Source: Ursus arctos | Lineage: Eukaryota > Chordata > Mammalia > Carnivora > Ursidae | Direction: 5' to 3' | Assembly (NCBI RefSeq): GCF_023065955.2 | Contig: NW_026622808.1 | Span: 40,994,475 to 41,058,474 of the forward strand | DNA length: 64,000 bases | Part shown: positions 44,374-55,332 of the stretch, one piece after another | Layout of the letters: each line of letters opens with the position of its first letter | Position numbering within the stretch: position 1 is the stretch's first letter | Notes under the pieces: model-generated | The model's database searches: none | Seen by the model: the letters and a program-made list of their open reading frames with translations, nothing else | Told to the model about the DNA's origin: nothing | Made by a program: the position numbers and the translations under genes

Positions 44374-46670
44374 TCTGAACTTTTCCCCTTGAATTATTTT
44401 TATTACAGACATCACATGATTGGAAACTTCTTTGAGGGGACAGTTGTTCTTTATATATGTCTTACTCTGTGTTTTTTATGATACTTCCTTCATCTTCTCT
44501 ACACCTTCCCTGCCAATTACTTAAATATTTGTTCCACATTGGGTCCTTTCCAATTATTACCAATCATTAAGTATTTCAACTAAGTAATTTATTAGCTTAG
44601 TAATTCAACTAAAACAAAGGATTTGTTTATAAATAAGAATGTGTGGTGATGAATGAGGAGGGTCAATTGCAGCCATATTGTTTCAAGTTTCACGTCTTTT
44701 TCCTTTGTTCAGTGATGATGTCTGCCTTGGGTTTCAGTGTTTTCAATATTACTGTGGCTCAGAAGAAAGCCTTGGAAGTTACAAAATCCTCTGTTTGTAA
44801 TCCAGGGGCTAATACTGTCCTTTCTTTTTGCCCCACCTCATTTCCGGCATCTCTCTTAGCAATAAGTAGAGAGACCACAGAATTTATTATTCAAGTTATC
44901 ATTCACTCCATAGTGAAATGAGGTGCCATTTATAATTGCACTAGCATAGTAGGCACAAAGTGGGCACACTAGCTCATCAAACCACTTTGTTTGTAAGCCT
45001 GGGTTGTGAACAATACAGATGGCATATACCTTCGTGAGCTTTACCTTCTTAGCTTTCCTGCTGTAGAAAAGAATGGAATTATGTAGGGACAGTCCTCACT
45101 TCTTTAACCTGCCTATGTCCTTAGATCTCATTGTTTCTATTAAGAAATTCTTACATTGACCTTTCAGACTTGGGTCATTAGCATGTCGAGGGAATTTTAT
45201 ATCCTGACTTAATTTCTAAGGAACTTATATGTAGCCCTCACTTACTTTTCACATTTTGGGCCAGGTTTCAAAGCACATGGAAGAATTTGTGGCTTATGAT
45301 TCATAGCCTGTGGTTTGGAATTTTGTATGTTTACCTCTATCATTACCATGGGAATGTACTTAACTTCCATTTTCATTTTTTAAACCTGTTTTAGATAGAT
45401 TTAGAAGGAGGAACATGGAATTAAAATGTCTTTACTCTATTATCTTTAAGTGGAAAACGAGTATGTTGACATGGAAATATGACCTTGATATGGAGTCAAA
45501 CGTAAGAAAGCAGATTTCAGTATATTAAATATGATATGTATCCCTTTGGGCTAGAAAACATACTTTACGTTTATAATATATTTCTAAGGGTATTATCCCA
45601 TTGGTAATTAAAGTTTTTTTATGGAGTGAAGAGGGCATATATAATGTATATAATTTGGAAATTTTTACAATAGGCATGAGTTACTTTAATAAATCTGCAA
45701 AGAAGTCAATGAAGATAATCCACCTTGGAGAGAAACAAAAAAGACTCAAGTCTCTCTGGCTCTTATTGCATTATGGGGTTGAGGATCCATGCCACTAACA
45801 AGGCATTCTGCGGTTAAGCATGAAATGCCTTTTTATTTTGACCCTATAGCCTTTCATCAAAATTTTCCCATTGCAGACCTTACAGGGAATTATCTTCCTT
45901 AGCTCGAGAAAATGTAAGAGTTGTCTGTCAAGGAGCACTTTGATCCCAAAGGTTAGAAGCTAGTAGGGTAGGATTGAATTAACCACAATAACAACAAAAA
46001 GACAATCCCCATCTGTATGGGATGGTTGATGCCTGTTGTCTGGGCTTCTGGGTCTGCATTTGTCCCATCTGGTGGCTTATTTATTTCCCTCGCTTGCATT
46101 GCCATTTCCTGCTCATTGTCCTCTGCCAACTTCAGTGTCCTGGGATGCAGCATTAATATTTTAGCCATGGTGGTGTGTCCCTTAACATATCCAGGATGGA
46201 GGAACAAACAAGAAATAACGATAAGCCTGTGCTGCCAGACCTTCCTTAGAGAGTTTTATTGTGCACACCAAGAAATGGATTTGTAAAACTTAGTTTGGTG
46301 GAATGGAAAGTAAAACACAGAAAAGAAATAGAGTGGTGCACACAGCTGTCACAGTCATGTCAGAAATCCAGACAAGAAAGGTAAGCATGAGCAGCTTGCA
46401 AAGACCTTCCGGGAAGAGCAGGGCTACTATAGTGTGTCAAGCACCTGACACAGGAGTGAAGCTTGACAAGTCATTTTGATGCTGAGCTGGAAAACTCCTT
46501 GAAAATAAACACATTGTTCAAAAAGGCCAAAAATCCAAATCAATACCAAGAAGAGAGCTAAGAGAATGAGTGAAAGCAAGTTAATGAGGAGTAATGGCTT
46601 GCCTCTGCTCCCACTTCTGAACATCACCCCAGCAAGTACAGATGTTTGGTGTTGACAGACTGAGTTGTGC
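44374..46670. other. Unique sequence
   Basis: About 2.3 kb with no repeat I am willing to name. AT-rich overall. Mirrored frames at 45953-46207 minus and 46017-46286 plus cover the same DNA, and neither shows a domain. No RNA gene or exon is evident. Confidence 0.45.
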
Positions 46671-46950
46671 AGTGGGAAAATATGGCCTGAAGAGTCAGGC
46701 AGACCTGAGGTAAGAGCCAGTTCACCTACTTGCCACTTGGATTTAGCATCTTGGGCAAGTGACTTCTTTCTTCTCCTCAAGCGATTCTTGGCTGGTTCTG
46801 GTTCCACTGAATCTGGGTTTGAATTTCTTTTTCTATAATTTAAGGATGATAGTATTCTCTCTCTAGTGCTGTGTTAAAGATTCAATGAGATAGCCGCTAT
46901 AAAGTGCTGATCGACAGAAAGTGCTCAGTAACTGCTAGTTGCTAATTCCC
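46671..46950 (+). mobile_element. MIR SINE with internal insertion
   Basis: 'aagagtcaggcagacctgag', 'cttgccacttggatttagca', 'tcttgggcaagtgacttctt', 'attcaatgagatagccgcta' and 'agtgctcagtaactgctagt' are in MIR order. About 60-70 bp of unrelated sequence (46775-46840) separates the two halves. Confidence 0.82.
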
Positions 46951-47514
46951 TGGGGCCTGGCCTTGGTCCCCAAGCTCTTGGGAGTGGAATGTGCTTATGC
47001 CTTGCCCTGACTTCCCTCCTCTTCCTATTTTTTCCTCTTCCTCTTTCTTCTTTTCCTGTTCTGTAAGGATGGTGAAGTCCTGAGCTGGCAGATAAATTGG
47101 GCTCCAACTCAGGTGAAGCAAAGAGAACGCTTGATGTATTTGTCCTGTAGCTGGGGAAGCAAGCCGCATTTGTGCTCCTGGTTTCCATTACTGAGCTGGC
47201 CATATTTTATCTTCCCTTAAGTGGCAGCCAGATCCCTCCAGGTCAGGTCAACACAGACTCTGAATGCAAGGGAGAGAAGTAGGCACTAAAACTGGTCAGA
47301 GGTATTTATTTCTCCTACAACTGTGCTATCTAAAAGCGGCACTAACATCTTCAAACCTGAAGTTGGGAGTTGCAGTTCTCCCTTTGTGATGTCCTTTGAA
47401 TCTCTGGCCTGTTGCCACTCGGGTGAGCCTATGTGATCCTGCCAGATGTGTTTCCTTGTACAGCTTTCATCATGGACCTAGCTTCTCACAGCCATCGCTA
47501 ACTCCCCAATGCCA
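46951..47514. other. Unique sequence with pyrimidine-rich patch
   Basis: A C/T-rich stretch spans about 47008-47062. The part from 47400 may be more of the L2 that follows. Frames on the minus strand here are biased by the pyrimidine patch. Confidence 0.4.
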
Positions 47515-47805
47515 GGAAAATAAATGCCAAACTCCTTACGTTGTCACCCAGCTCAAATGCTAGCCCCTCCAGAAGCTTTGTTTGGAGGTAGATGGAGGTA
47601 ATCTTGCCTTTCTCCAAACTCCTCTGGCTTTCTCTGAGCAGAGCACCGATGTCTGATGCTTAGAATTCTCCCCTCTGCAATACAGGCTTTTAGAATCTTC
47701 ATCTTCCTCCCCAGTAGAACATAGGCCCTTTGAAAGTAAAATTTATGCCCAACCCTTGTTTTCCCCATGTTATGTAACACATATTAGGAAACTAGATGAA
47801 TGAAT
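47515..47805 (+). mobile_element. L2 LINE 3' end
   Basis: 'taaatgccaaactccttacg', 'tccaaactcctctggctttc', 'ccccagtagaacataggccc' and a terminal 'aaactagatgaatgaat' follow the sense L2 order. The start could lie as far left as 47400. Confidence 0.75.
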
Positions 47806-48214
47806 TTGAAGGCAGTAGTTGAGCTGTAGTATGTGTATTTAATCGCTGGTGATGTACTATTTGATATCCCTGGGGATGGCAAATTCCGGTCATGCATGCC
47901 CTCATGCTTTTTCTGGTACATATGGCTAAATTTTTTTCATGTGTCAACCCTAATGTGCAAGTGGCTGTCTGGAGAAATAGGTTGCGAAGGCTTTTAATGT
48001 TGTGCCTTATGCCAGTAGGATAAAGTGCTGTGATTGATTATTAATGTCTCCCATTACCACTGTATTAGAATTGATTGAAAGATGGAAGCTTTATGTCATA
48101 TCACATCTAATGTTTCCATATTGGTAGAAGGTTGTAATAAATGATATAAGGATGTACTTGCAATGAAAACTGACTTTCCTAAAATTGCAATCACATGAAT
48201 ATATGAAGAAGTTG
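47806..48214. other. Unique sequence
   Basis: No repeat recognised. No coding evidence. Confidence 0.4.
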
Positions 48215-48412
48215 TGGAAATAACACAGATTGGAGTCACCAGTCCTAACTTTCGCTTTGGCCTCTTCCACCTGGAAGCTAGCAGCAAATTGCTTAATCTC
48301 CATTTCTCCACATGTACAATGAGTTACTAACACTCGTTTTGCCTATCTCACAGCCAAAGAAGAGAGTAATTTTCCTGGTTCTGAGGATAAAATGAAATAC
48401 ATAGTAATATAC
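48215..48412 (+). mobile_element. MIR SINE
   Basis: 'acacagattggagtcaccag', 'aattgcttaatctccatttc', 'tccacatgtacaatgagtta' and 'ttctgaggataaaatgaaat' are in sense MIR order, with about 30 bp of extra sequence before the last phrase. Confidence 0.8.
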
Positions 48413-48469
48413 ACATTATGATTAGAATCCATAAATAATTTTTATTATTTCTTACTTTGAAAACCTCCC

Positions 48470-48700
48470 ATGTTCTTTAAAATAAAAACAAAAATACAGA
48501 GAAAAAAAATCCACTAATTCTTATTGAACAAAGATAATCACTAATAACATCTTAGCGTATATCCTTCCAGATCCTTTTCAAAGAGCTTTATAGTCTTTGT
48601 AACCCTTCGAGACTTGTTTTCTTTTCCTTTATCAATATAGAGAGAATATTTTTAGGTTTTATTAAATATTCTTCTATAACACTGCTTGAATGTTAAATAG
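48470..48700 (+). mobile_element. Possible old LINE 3' UTR
   Basis: 'agataatcactaataacatc', 'ttagcgtatatccttccaga' and 'attaaatattcttctataac' resemble a common old mammalian LINE (L1ME-like) segment. Neither end is clear. Confidence 0.45.
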
Positions 48701-49504
48701 TATTTTATTGAATATTAATAGTGTGCTGCCCACTGTGAAGTAGGATGCAATGTTGATTTGATTATTTATATGATGAGCACCAAGCAAGAGGGACCTTAGA
48801 AATTTGTTTGAAAAATTAAAAATTGTTGCCTTGTAGTGTGCTTGAAATAGTGGGTGTTCAGATAGTACTGGGGGCTATTATACAAGAATCTTATGGCAAT
48901 GGTAATTGTCAGGTGTGTTGATTTTAATGAAGGCCAGTATATTGGATTTGGTGGGTCTCAAAGAAAAAGAAAGAAAGAAAGAGAATGAATGTTCCTTAAG
49001 TAGTGTTTATGTGGTTGCTGGATGTTAGTTTTGCAAATGTTTCTACAGTGAAGAAGGAATGTATTTTTGAAAAGTTGTAATCAACAAGAAACAGGGAAGA
49101 GAAGATTTTGAATTTAGCTTTTGATAGGGCTCTTTATTCCCCTTTGGTTAAAAACAAAAGGAAATTAGCAGAAACTGAGCAAATTTAGAAAAGTACACCA
49201 AGCACTGTGCTTATTTCTGCTGACTTAAAAGAAATAGTCCTTCTTTGAGTGTAAGAGGTTTTTTTGTTTTTGTTTGTTTTGGTTTGGTTTGGGTTGTTTT
49301 TTTGTTTTTTGTTTTTTGTTTTTTTTGGTCCGAGTGCAGGGATTCTTTAAATATAGAAACATGAGACAAATTTCAAATTTAGGAACCTATAGTATTTCTG
49401 TAAAATATACATCACCCTATATGGTCATCTCCATAGGACGTATTTTCAAGGCTCTTTTAGAATTCTGGGGACTTGTGTTTGCAGTCAGGTGTAGTAAAAA
49501 GACA
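48701..49504. other. Unique sequence with simple-repeat patches
   Basis: Contains an (AAAG)n-like patch at 48961-48985 and a T/G-rich low-complexity tract at 49259-49328. The open frame at 49274-49561 starts in that tract and has no domain. Confidence 0.45.
49259..49328. repeat. T/G low-complexity tract (TTTG/TTTTG-like)
   Basis: About 70 bp composed only of T and G, with irregular TTTG, TTTGG and T6G units. Confidence 0.93.
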
Positions 49505-49682
49505 CACACAAAGACCTGTCTTACGTCCCATTTCTGCCGTTTACTAGTCTCACGGTCTTGAACAAATACCCAACCTCCTTCAGCTCGTTACTTGTATCAC
49601 AGGATAATTCTTAGAGTTAAATGAAATCATGTCTTTAAGTTCTTGGCCCAGTGTAGGTACTCATAAGTGTTGGTCACACACC
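49505..49682 (+). mobile_element. MIR SINE, near full length
   Basis: 'tttctgccgtttactagtct', 'cacggtcttgaacaaatacc', 'cttagagttaaatgaaatca' and 'gtaggtactcataagtgttg' follow the sense MIR order. Confidence 0.85.
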
Positions 49683-50429
49683 TCTATAGAAGTCTCTAAA
49701 TAGGTCATGGAGGTAGACAAGTTGGCTTACTCTCTCTCCTCAGGAACTGATGGCTGAGCCACCAGAAATTTTGTATTTTCTTAGCTAATTAAATTATGTG
49801 TTACAATGTAAGTAAAAGCATTGACAAGCACATTCTCTAAGAGGGTTCTAAGAAATTTGCTAACTGGTCAAAGCAAGAGTGAAAGGGAAAAAAAAGTCAT
49901 AGACATTTTAAGATTTTAATATTTTCTCTTATTATCAGTTCAATTATCAATTCTAATTATATCTCTATGGTCTAGAGGCTTCCAGATATCCATTTCCAGT
50001 CAGGCCCATGCTCATCTCCTTCTATGGCATCTCATCTCAGGCCTACCATGAAACCATTTGGGGTCAAAGCCTTCAGGTTAGGGAATGCTGCACTTAACTC
50101 TCTCTTACCATAGGTGGGGATGACAGAGGTCTTTGCTTCTGCATACTTGATTTGATATTTAGTCCGTTTTCTTTGACTCTATTACCCAATTAGAGAAGAA
50201 GTGGCTTAGGAGGACAGAGCTGTCCTCGGTTCTGCATTACTTCTTCCTTGTGTTTATTCCTCAACCTATTAAAAAGAATTATTCCTAAAAAGGATAACCT
50301 TTTCTATTAAACATTACAACAATGTCTCAAGTCCAAATGAAATTTTAAAAAGTGACAAAGTAACATTCAAGTATGTATAATTTTCTCTCCAATGTGACTT
50401 CTAACACTGATATGTTGTTAAAATCTATG
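49683..50429. other. Unique sequence
   Basis: No repeat recognised and no coding evidence. Confidence 0.45.
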
Positions 50430-50615
50430 AAACTGAGGGCTTCAGAGGGGAGGGGGTGGGGGAATGGGATAGGCTGGTGATGGGTAGTAAGGAGGGCACG
50501 TATTGCATGGTGTACTGGGTGTTATACACAACTAATGAATCATCGAACTTTACATAAAAAATCAGGGATGTGTACTGTATGGTGACTAACATAATATAAT
50601 AAAAAAACATTAAAA
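50430..50615 (+). mobile_element. Young, 5'-truncated carnivore L1 3' end
   Basis: The last ~180 bp of a carnivore L1: a G-rich 3' UTR start (aggggagggggtggggga), 'taggctggtgatgggtagta', 'aaggagggcacgtattgcat', 'gtactgggtgttatacacaa', 'ctgtatggtgactaacataa' and an A-rich tail. The 10-bp flanks aaaatctatg match on both sides (50420-50429 and 50616-50625). Strong truncation is usual for L1 insertion. Confidence 0.95.
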
Positions 50616-50819
50616 AAAATCTATGTGCTGAAGAAAAACTAAGTATATCCAACTGGTTTACCATATTTATATCACACTCTCCTCTAAGGCCTAAGAAATA
50701 ACTCCTAAGTATTAACCTCTTAAATATTAAACCTCTTTTATTAAATCATTATCAGCTGCTTAAAATTTAAGTGGAAGTCAGAGCACTGAAAATGGGCCCA
50801 ACATTTAAAATCCAGTTGC

Positions 50820-51015
50820 CAGGCACCTGAGTGGTGCAGTCAGTTAAGTGTCTGACTCTTGGTTTCGACTCAGGTTGTGATCTCTGGGTCGTGAGACTGA
50901 GCCCTGCATTGGACTCTGCACTCAGCATGGAGTCTGCTTGAGATTCTCTCTCCCTCTCCCTTTGCCCCTCCTCTTTGTTCTCTCTCACTCTTTCTCTCTC
51001 TCTAAAATAAATAAA
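50820..51015 (+). mobile_element. Carnivore tRNA-Lys SINE
   Basis: Sense SINE with a diverged head ('caggcacctgagtggtgcag'), the 'ctcttggtttcgactcaggt' body form, CT-rich segment and an AAATAAATAAA tail. Target duplication is tttaaaatccagttgc (50804-50819) against ttttaaatcctgttgc (51016-51031), with two mismatches, so it is older than the 44- and 55-kb copies. Confidence 0.96.
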
Positions 51016-51031
51016 TTTTAAATCCTGTTGC

Positions 51032-52214
51032 TACACAGAGAGGTTTGGTTGGTGTTAAAGGCTTCTGATGGGCCCTTGTCACCCTCAAAATATAGGATAT
51101 TTTGTGGTCTGAAAGAATTAACTGATTGGCTACTTTAGTGATTATAATATTGATTTGTTCTTCATGTCACATTCATTATATCAGTGTTAGCATCCCAGGG
51201 AAAACAATACAGTAGTACAGTTGCAATTACTACCTGCATATTTTCCAGGATAAAAACTAGATAGTTTTGCATTTGTTTATTCGTTTATTCCTGTTGCCCA
51301 ATAATTAACTAGACATTGACTTTAGGAAAGAAACAAAGCACTAGATTTTTTTCTTGTTTGATACCCGCACCTTATGGAAGAAATTCATGAGAGGGCAGGG
51401 GAGAGAAGACATTTTAAAAAATTGCTATACCACATGGTTAAGAAATTTCTCTGTGATTATAAAATCATAAAAGAATAATTGGATGGAGATACCACCTGAT
51501 TCTCCTGAGTATTCTAGTGACATTTCTGAGAGCCAAGAAGGGTCTCTGCATGAATCTCAAAAACATTCTGCAATTTTTTTCCTCTTCTCTCTTCAGCTCA
51601 ATGGGTTCCTGGCCAAGCCCCAGGACCAGGAGCTGGGAGAGAGGCTGGGGCTCAGCTCAGTCAAGATGAAGTGAAATGCCAGACATGCTGAAACTTCTGT
51701 CTGAAATCTCCAGGGAAGTTTAAAAAACTTCAGAGCTCTGTACTTCATGAACAAAATTCTAAATTAACCATTCCAGGGTCGCTTCTGACCAACTCTTTAG
51801 TCCTTTTCTTTTATGGCATGGTTGAGAAATCCAGTTCTGGCCCGTGTGGATTTATTCAGGAAGGTGCATGGGGATTTTAGAGGGGGGAGTGTCACATTTC
51901 AATTGCAAAGTTGAAAATCTGCACAGCATGAAAAAGAAAGAACCACTGGCCACTAAAGGAATGTCTCATCTTCATTAGTCTTAAATATAGACATTTCGAT
52001 GGGACTTTTGGTGGTAATTGCTCCATTGCACCAATACAAAAAATGTCCAGCTGTGCTGGTACTTAGAACACCTGTCCTCAATGCTTAAGGATAACTAACA
52101 AAAAGTGGACGACTTGAAATTTGGACTGAAGTAAAAAATGCCAGAGAAAACAGGCAATGATGGTAGAAAAGCTCTTTTTCCTTTTGGTACCATGGTTCCC
52201 TTTCTGGCTTTTTA
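51032..52214. other. Unique sequence
   Basis: About 1.2 kb with no repeat I recognise. The open frame at 51483-51674 is short and has no domain. Confidence 0.45.
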
Positions 52215-52410
52215 ACTATAATACTGAAATGGCTACCATTCATGAAGTCTGTTTAGATATGTAAGGGTGTCCCATGCATTATGCCAGTCCATCCTGACAA
52301 CTGCCCTGTATATAGGTGTCAATTTATAGATAAGGAATCTGAAGTTTAGGAAGGCTCTGTGGTTTGCCCAAGGGAGTGCATTTTATGGGAGGTCAGAATG
52401 CAAATGCTAA
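52215..52410 (-). mobile_element. MIR SINE, antisense
   Basis: 'gtccatcctgacaactgccc', 'aatttatagataaggaatct', 'gaagtttaggaaggctctgt' and 'ggtttgcccaagggagtgca' follow the antisense MIR order. Confidence 0.82.
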
Positions 52411-52459
52411 CGCATGATTTATGAGCACCCTTCCTGTAATTCTTAGTTCTGATTGTATA

Positions 52460-52545
52460 TATATCAGGATCTCCTATGGGGTTGTTTTTTGTTTTTGTTT
52501 TTTTAATGCAGATTCCTGGATTTTAACCTAACACCTCCAGTAGGA
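52460..52545 (+). mobile_element. Possible MER20/MER58-like hAT fragment
   Basis: 'tcaggatctcctatggggtt' followed, after a T-rich run, by 'aatgcagattcctggatttt' resembles the central part of a non-autonomous hAT-Charlie. Both ends are missing. Confidence 0.45.
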
Positions 52546-53064
52546 AGCTAGAAAACCCTGGCTTTTGCTTGTTAGTTTGTGTATTCAGGTCTCTATAAAT
52601 TTCTGAGGTACAGTCCTGAAAAGCCATGCCATAGTCCAGGATGACTGAAGTAGAGGGCCAGGGAATTAGCAGAATAGCTTCCAGTTGGCACTTACAAGAG
52701 AGTGGGGTAGTACACACACATGGGGTCATCTCTGTTGTCCTACCATCAACAAGGATGCTACAGAACCCCTCTTCCTTACTTTTCACAGATTTGTGTTCAA
52801 AGCCTTTCCCCCCTGCCCTGCCCCATTCTAGTCAATAGCACAGTTTTTTTGCAGACTAGGTACTTGAACATATTTGCAAAATGACCACATAAATGCTTCA
52901 TCCTTGCCATGGCACTGAAGGCACCCTGGCCTGGTTAGATATAAGTAAAATGTAGAGCTTGGGGAATAGACCGAAAAGGTGTGGCATCTGAATGGCAGGA
53001 CTCTGTAGTAATGGGAGGAGGGGAAGGAGCAGCATGTTCTGGGTGCCTGGGACACATAAGGTAC
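52546..53064. other. Unique sequence
   Basis: No repeat recognised. Frames at 52523-52786 minus, 52641-52838 plus and 52828-53070 minus overlap and have no domain. Confidence 0.4.
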
Positions 53065-53248
53065 TTTCATGAGTCATTTCATTATTTCTCGTAACTGTTC
53101 TCCAAAGTAACTCCCACTGCACACACTGAACAGATGAGCAACTGAGCCTCAGACACTTTAGAATCCTGCTCATGGTCATTGGCTAATAACAGAAAAGCCA
53201 GAATTCCAGCCCTCTATCTGACACAAAGCCTATGCTCTTTATACTTTC
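53065..53248 (-). mobile_element. MIR SINE, antisense
   Basis: 'tttcatgagtcatttcatta', 'agatgagcaactgagcctca', 'aagccagaattccagccctc' and 'acacaaagcctatgctcttt' follow the antisense MIR order. Confidence 0.85.
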
Positions 53249-53279
53249 CTCTGTATCTCCTAATTAGAGAGTCTTGCTC

Positions 53280-53616
53280 TAAAGCTGCTGGTCCAACAGA
53301 AATATAAAGCAAGCTATTAATGTGAGACACATATGTCATTTAAAATTTTCTAGTACCCACACTTAAAAAAAGTATAAAGAAACAGATAAAACTAATGTTA
53401 ATAATGTTCTTATTTAACCTAACATAGCCAAAATATCATTTTAACATGCAATCAATAAAAAAATCTTAATAAGATATTTTACATTCTTTCCTTCATACTA
53501 AGTTTTCAAAACCTGTTGTGTATTTTATATTTACAATACATCTCAACTAGGATTGGCTACATTTTAAGTGCTCAGTACCCTCATGTGGCTCATGGCTACC
53601 ATATTGACAGCACAGG
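53280..53616. mobile_element. hAT-type MITE, near full length
   Basis: About 335 bp bounded by imperfect inverted ends: 'gctgctggtccaacagaaat' at the left and 'accatattgacagcacag' at the right. Both correspond to a CAG(C/T)GCTGTCCAATA-type terminal repeat. The interior is AT-rich ('taaaattttctagtacccac', 'aagatattttacattctttc', 'atgtggctcatggctaccat'). It encodes nothing and would need a transposase in trans. I recognise the family but not its name. Confidence 0.82.
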
Positions 53617-53748
53617 TGTAGACAATCAGTAGTACTATCAGGGAACTTACTGGATTGTTGTGGGAGAGCTTAGTATTGGGAAACCCGGGAGGAGGTTATA
53701 CTTTGAAGGTAACTGGGTCAGGCAATTTGGCATGCAGTGAGTATATTA

Positions 53749-54345
53749 TTAATTAATTAATTCAACATAAATTAGTGAGTACCTACTATGTACCAGGCAC
53801 TGTTCTAGGCCCTAGGGTAGAGAGGTGAACAAGATCAAGTGCTTTCATTAATGGGATCTACACTCTAAGAGGTGAAATAGACAACAAGCACATCAATGCA
53901 TAATATAAATGATAGGAAGAAAAATGCATCCAGCAAGCAGATAGAGTGTGGCAGGGACTATTTTTGATGAGGTAGTGAGGAGAAGCCTCTCCAAAGACAA
54001 GACATTTGAGTGGAGACTGAAGCCAGGGACAGGAAAAGCTGGGAGAAAGAGTGTTTTAAGAAGAGGGAATCCTGAGGTGACAACATGTTGAGCATATTCT
54101 GGGAATAGCAGGGCCAGTGTTTGTAGGGGAGGGAGAGTGGTAGGAAGTGAGGTCTGAGAGTGAGAGGGGGGTCAGCTCAGCTCATGCAAAGCCTCATAGG
54201 ATATGGCAAGGACTTCCAGGTGTGATGGGGAGACTTCATAGGGTTTTGAGTCAAAGAGTGGTGTTCTCTGATATCCACATACTTTTATAAAGAATGTTCT
54301 AGCTATGGTATGGAGAGTCACCTGGAGGTAGAGGCAGTGAATGAC
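53749..54345 (-). mobile_element. Long L2 LINE 3' end, antisense
   Basis: 'ttagtgagtacctactatgt', 'accaggcactgttctaggcc', 'gaatagcagggccagtgttt', 'agtggtaggaagtgaggtct', 'catgcaaagcctcataggat', 'gggttttgagtcaaagagtg' and 'tataaagaatgttctagcta' follow the antisense L2 order for about 600 bp. The left end carries an (AATT)n run. Confidence 0.9.
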
Positions 54346-54454
54346 ATGTTGTTGTTGTAGGTAATGGATAGAGCTGTGAGGAATAAGTCCAACTTAATTA
54401 GGATGGGGATGCTTAAACACTAGAGATCCCATTCTTAGGGTGCTGGTATACTGA

Positions 54455-54578
54455 GTGCTGTTTTATATATTACATAGGCATATGTTGATAATTGGAGAGC
54501 ATTTTTTTTTCAAATTGCACAACTGGATAGATTAACCAGACTAGGACTCAGAGAAGTAGGTCATAGTCAATTACCAAA
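54455..54578 (-). mobile_element. Possible MIR fragment, antisense
   Basis: 'caaattgcacaactggatag' followed by 'ctaggactcagagaagtagg' and 'tcatagtcaattaccaaaac' resembles the antisense MIR core. Confidence 0.5.
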
Positions 54579-54889
54579 ACTGAGGTAGGATGGGTGAATG
54601 TGGCAAAGGTTATAGGGTAATTTGGTCAGGGACCCCAGAAATGCCTTAGCCCAACCAATTCTCTTCTCTGGGAGGGTTCCAAGCAATACTGAGCTATGAG
54701 AAACAGTGGCACATAAAAAATAAAGAATAGCACTGTATCATTAGCTAACCTTGTATTTAAAACTCCAGTGTACAGTTATTAGGAAAAAAAAATGGCACAA
54801 GAGGCATGAAGTATATACTACAGTGGATGGATTGTCTTCTTAGACCCATGCCTAATCTTAGAATCTTATCACTGGAGATGAGAGCACCC
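54579..54889. other. Unique sequence
   Basis: No repeat recognised. Confidence 0.4.
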
Positions 54890-54992
54890 CCTCAATAGAA
54901 TGTAGGCCTCATAAAGACTGGGATCCTTTCTTATTTATAGCCATATTCCCAGAAATAGAACCTGGCATATAATAAGTGCTCAATATTTGTTG
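54890..54992 (+). mobile_element. L2 3' terminus
   Basis: 'cctcaatagaatgtaggcct', 'cataaagactgggatccttt', 'aatagaacctggcatataat' and 'aagtgctcaatatttgttgt' form the sense L2 end. Confidence 0.85.
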
Positions 54993-55004
54993 TATCCATC
55001 CATC

Positions 55005-55062
55005 CACTCATTCAATAACTCCTTCTAACAAATATCTTTGCTGGGCACTGGGATAGAGGATA
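55005..55062 (-). mobile_element. L2 3' terminus, antisense, facing the previous copy
   Basis: 'cactcattcaataactcctt' followed by 'tctttgctgggcactgggat' is the antisense last ~55 bp of L2, 12 bp after a sense L2 end. Confidence 0.7.
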
Positions 55063-55113
55063 GAGCAGGGAGGAGACATGGCTTTGCATTCTGAATTAAG
55101 AGTCACCATCAGA

Positions 55114-55317
55114 GGGGCGCCTGGGTGGCTCAGTCATTAAGCGTCTGCCATCTGCTCAGGGAGTGATCCCAGAGTTCTGGGATCGAGCCCCGCATAAGGC
55201 TCCTCCGCGGGAAGCCTGCTTCTTCCTCTCCCATTCCCCCTGCTTGTGTTCCCTCTCTCGCTGGCTGGCTCTCTCTCTCTGCAAATAAATAAATAAAATC
55301 TTAAAAAAAAAAGAGAG
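55114..55317 (+). mobile_element. Young-looking carnivore tRNA-Lys SINE
   Basis: Sense SINE: 'gggcgcctgggtggctcagt', 'cattaagcgtctgccatctg', 'gatcgagccccgcataaggc' and 'tgttccctctctcgctggct', with tail and A10. The flanks agagtcaccatcaga are identical (55099-55113 and 55318-55332). CpGs are retained. By intactness it is the youngest of the eight. The frame at 55137-55397 minus is a spurious antisense SINE translation. Confidence 0.98.
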
Positions 55318-55332
55318 AGAGTCACCATCAGA

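Noticed and set aside
45953..46286. Mirrored frames on both strands (84 and 89 codons), considered as a processed pseudogene
   Set aside because: Neither translation resembles a protein I know, and there is no poly-A tail or flanking duplication.
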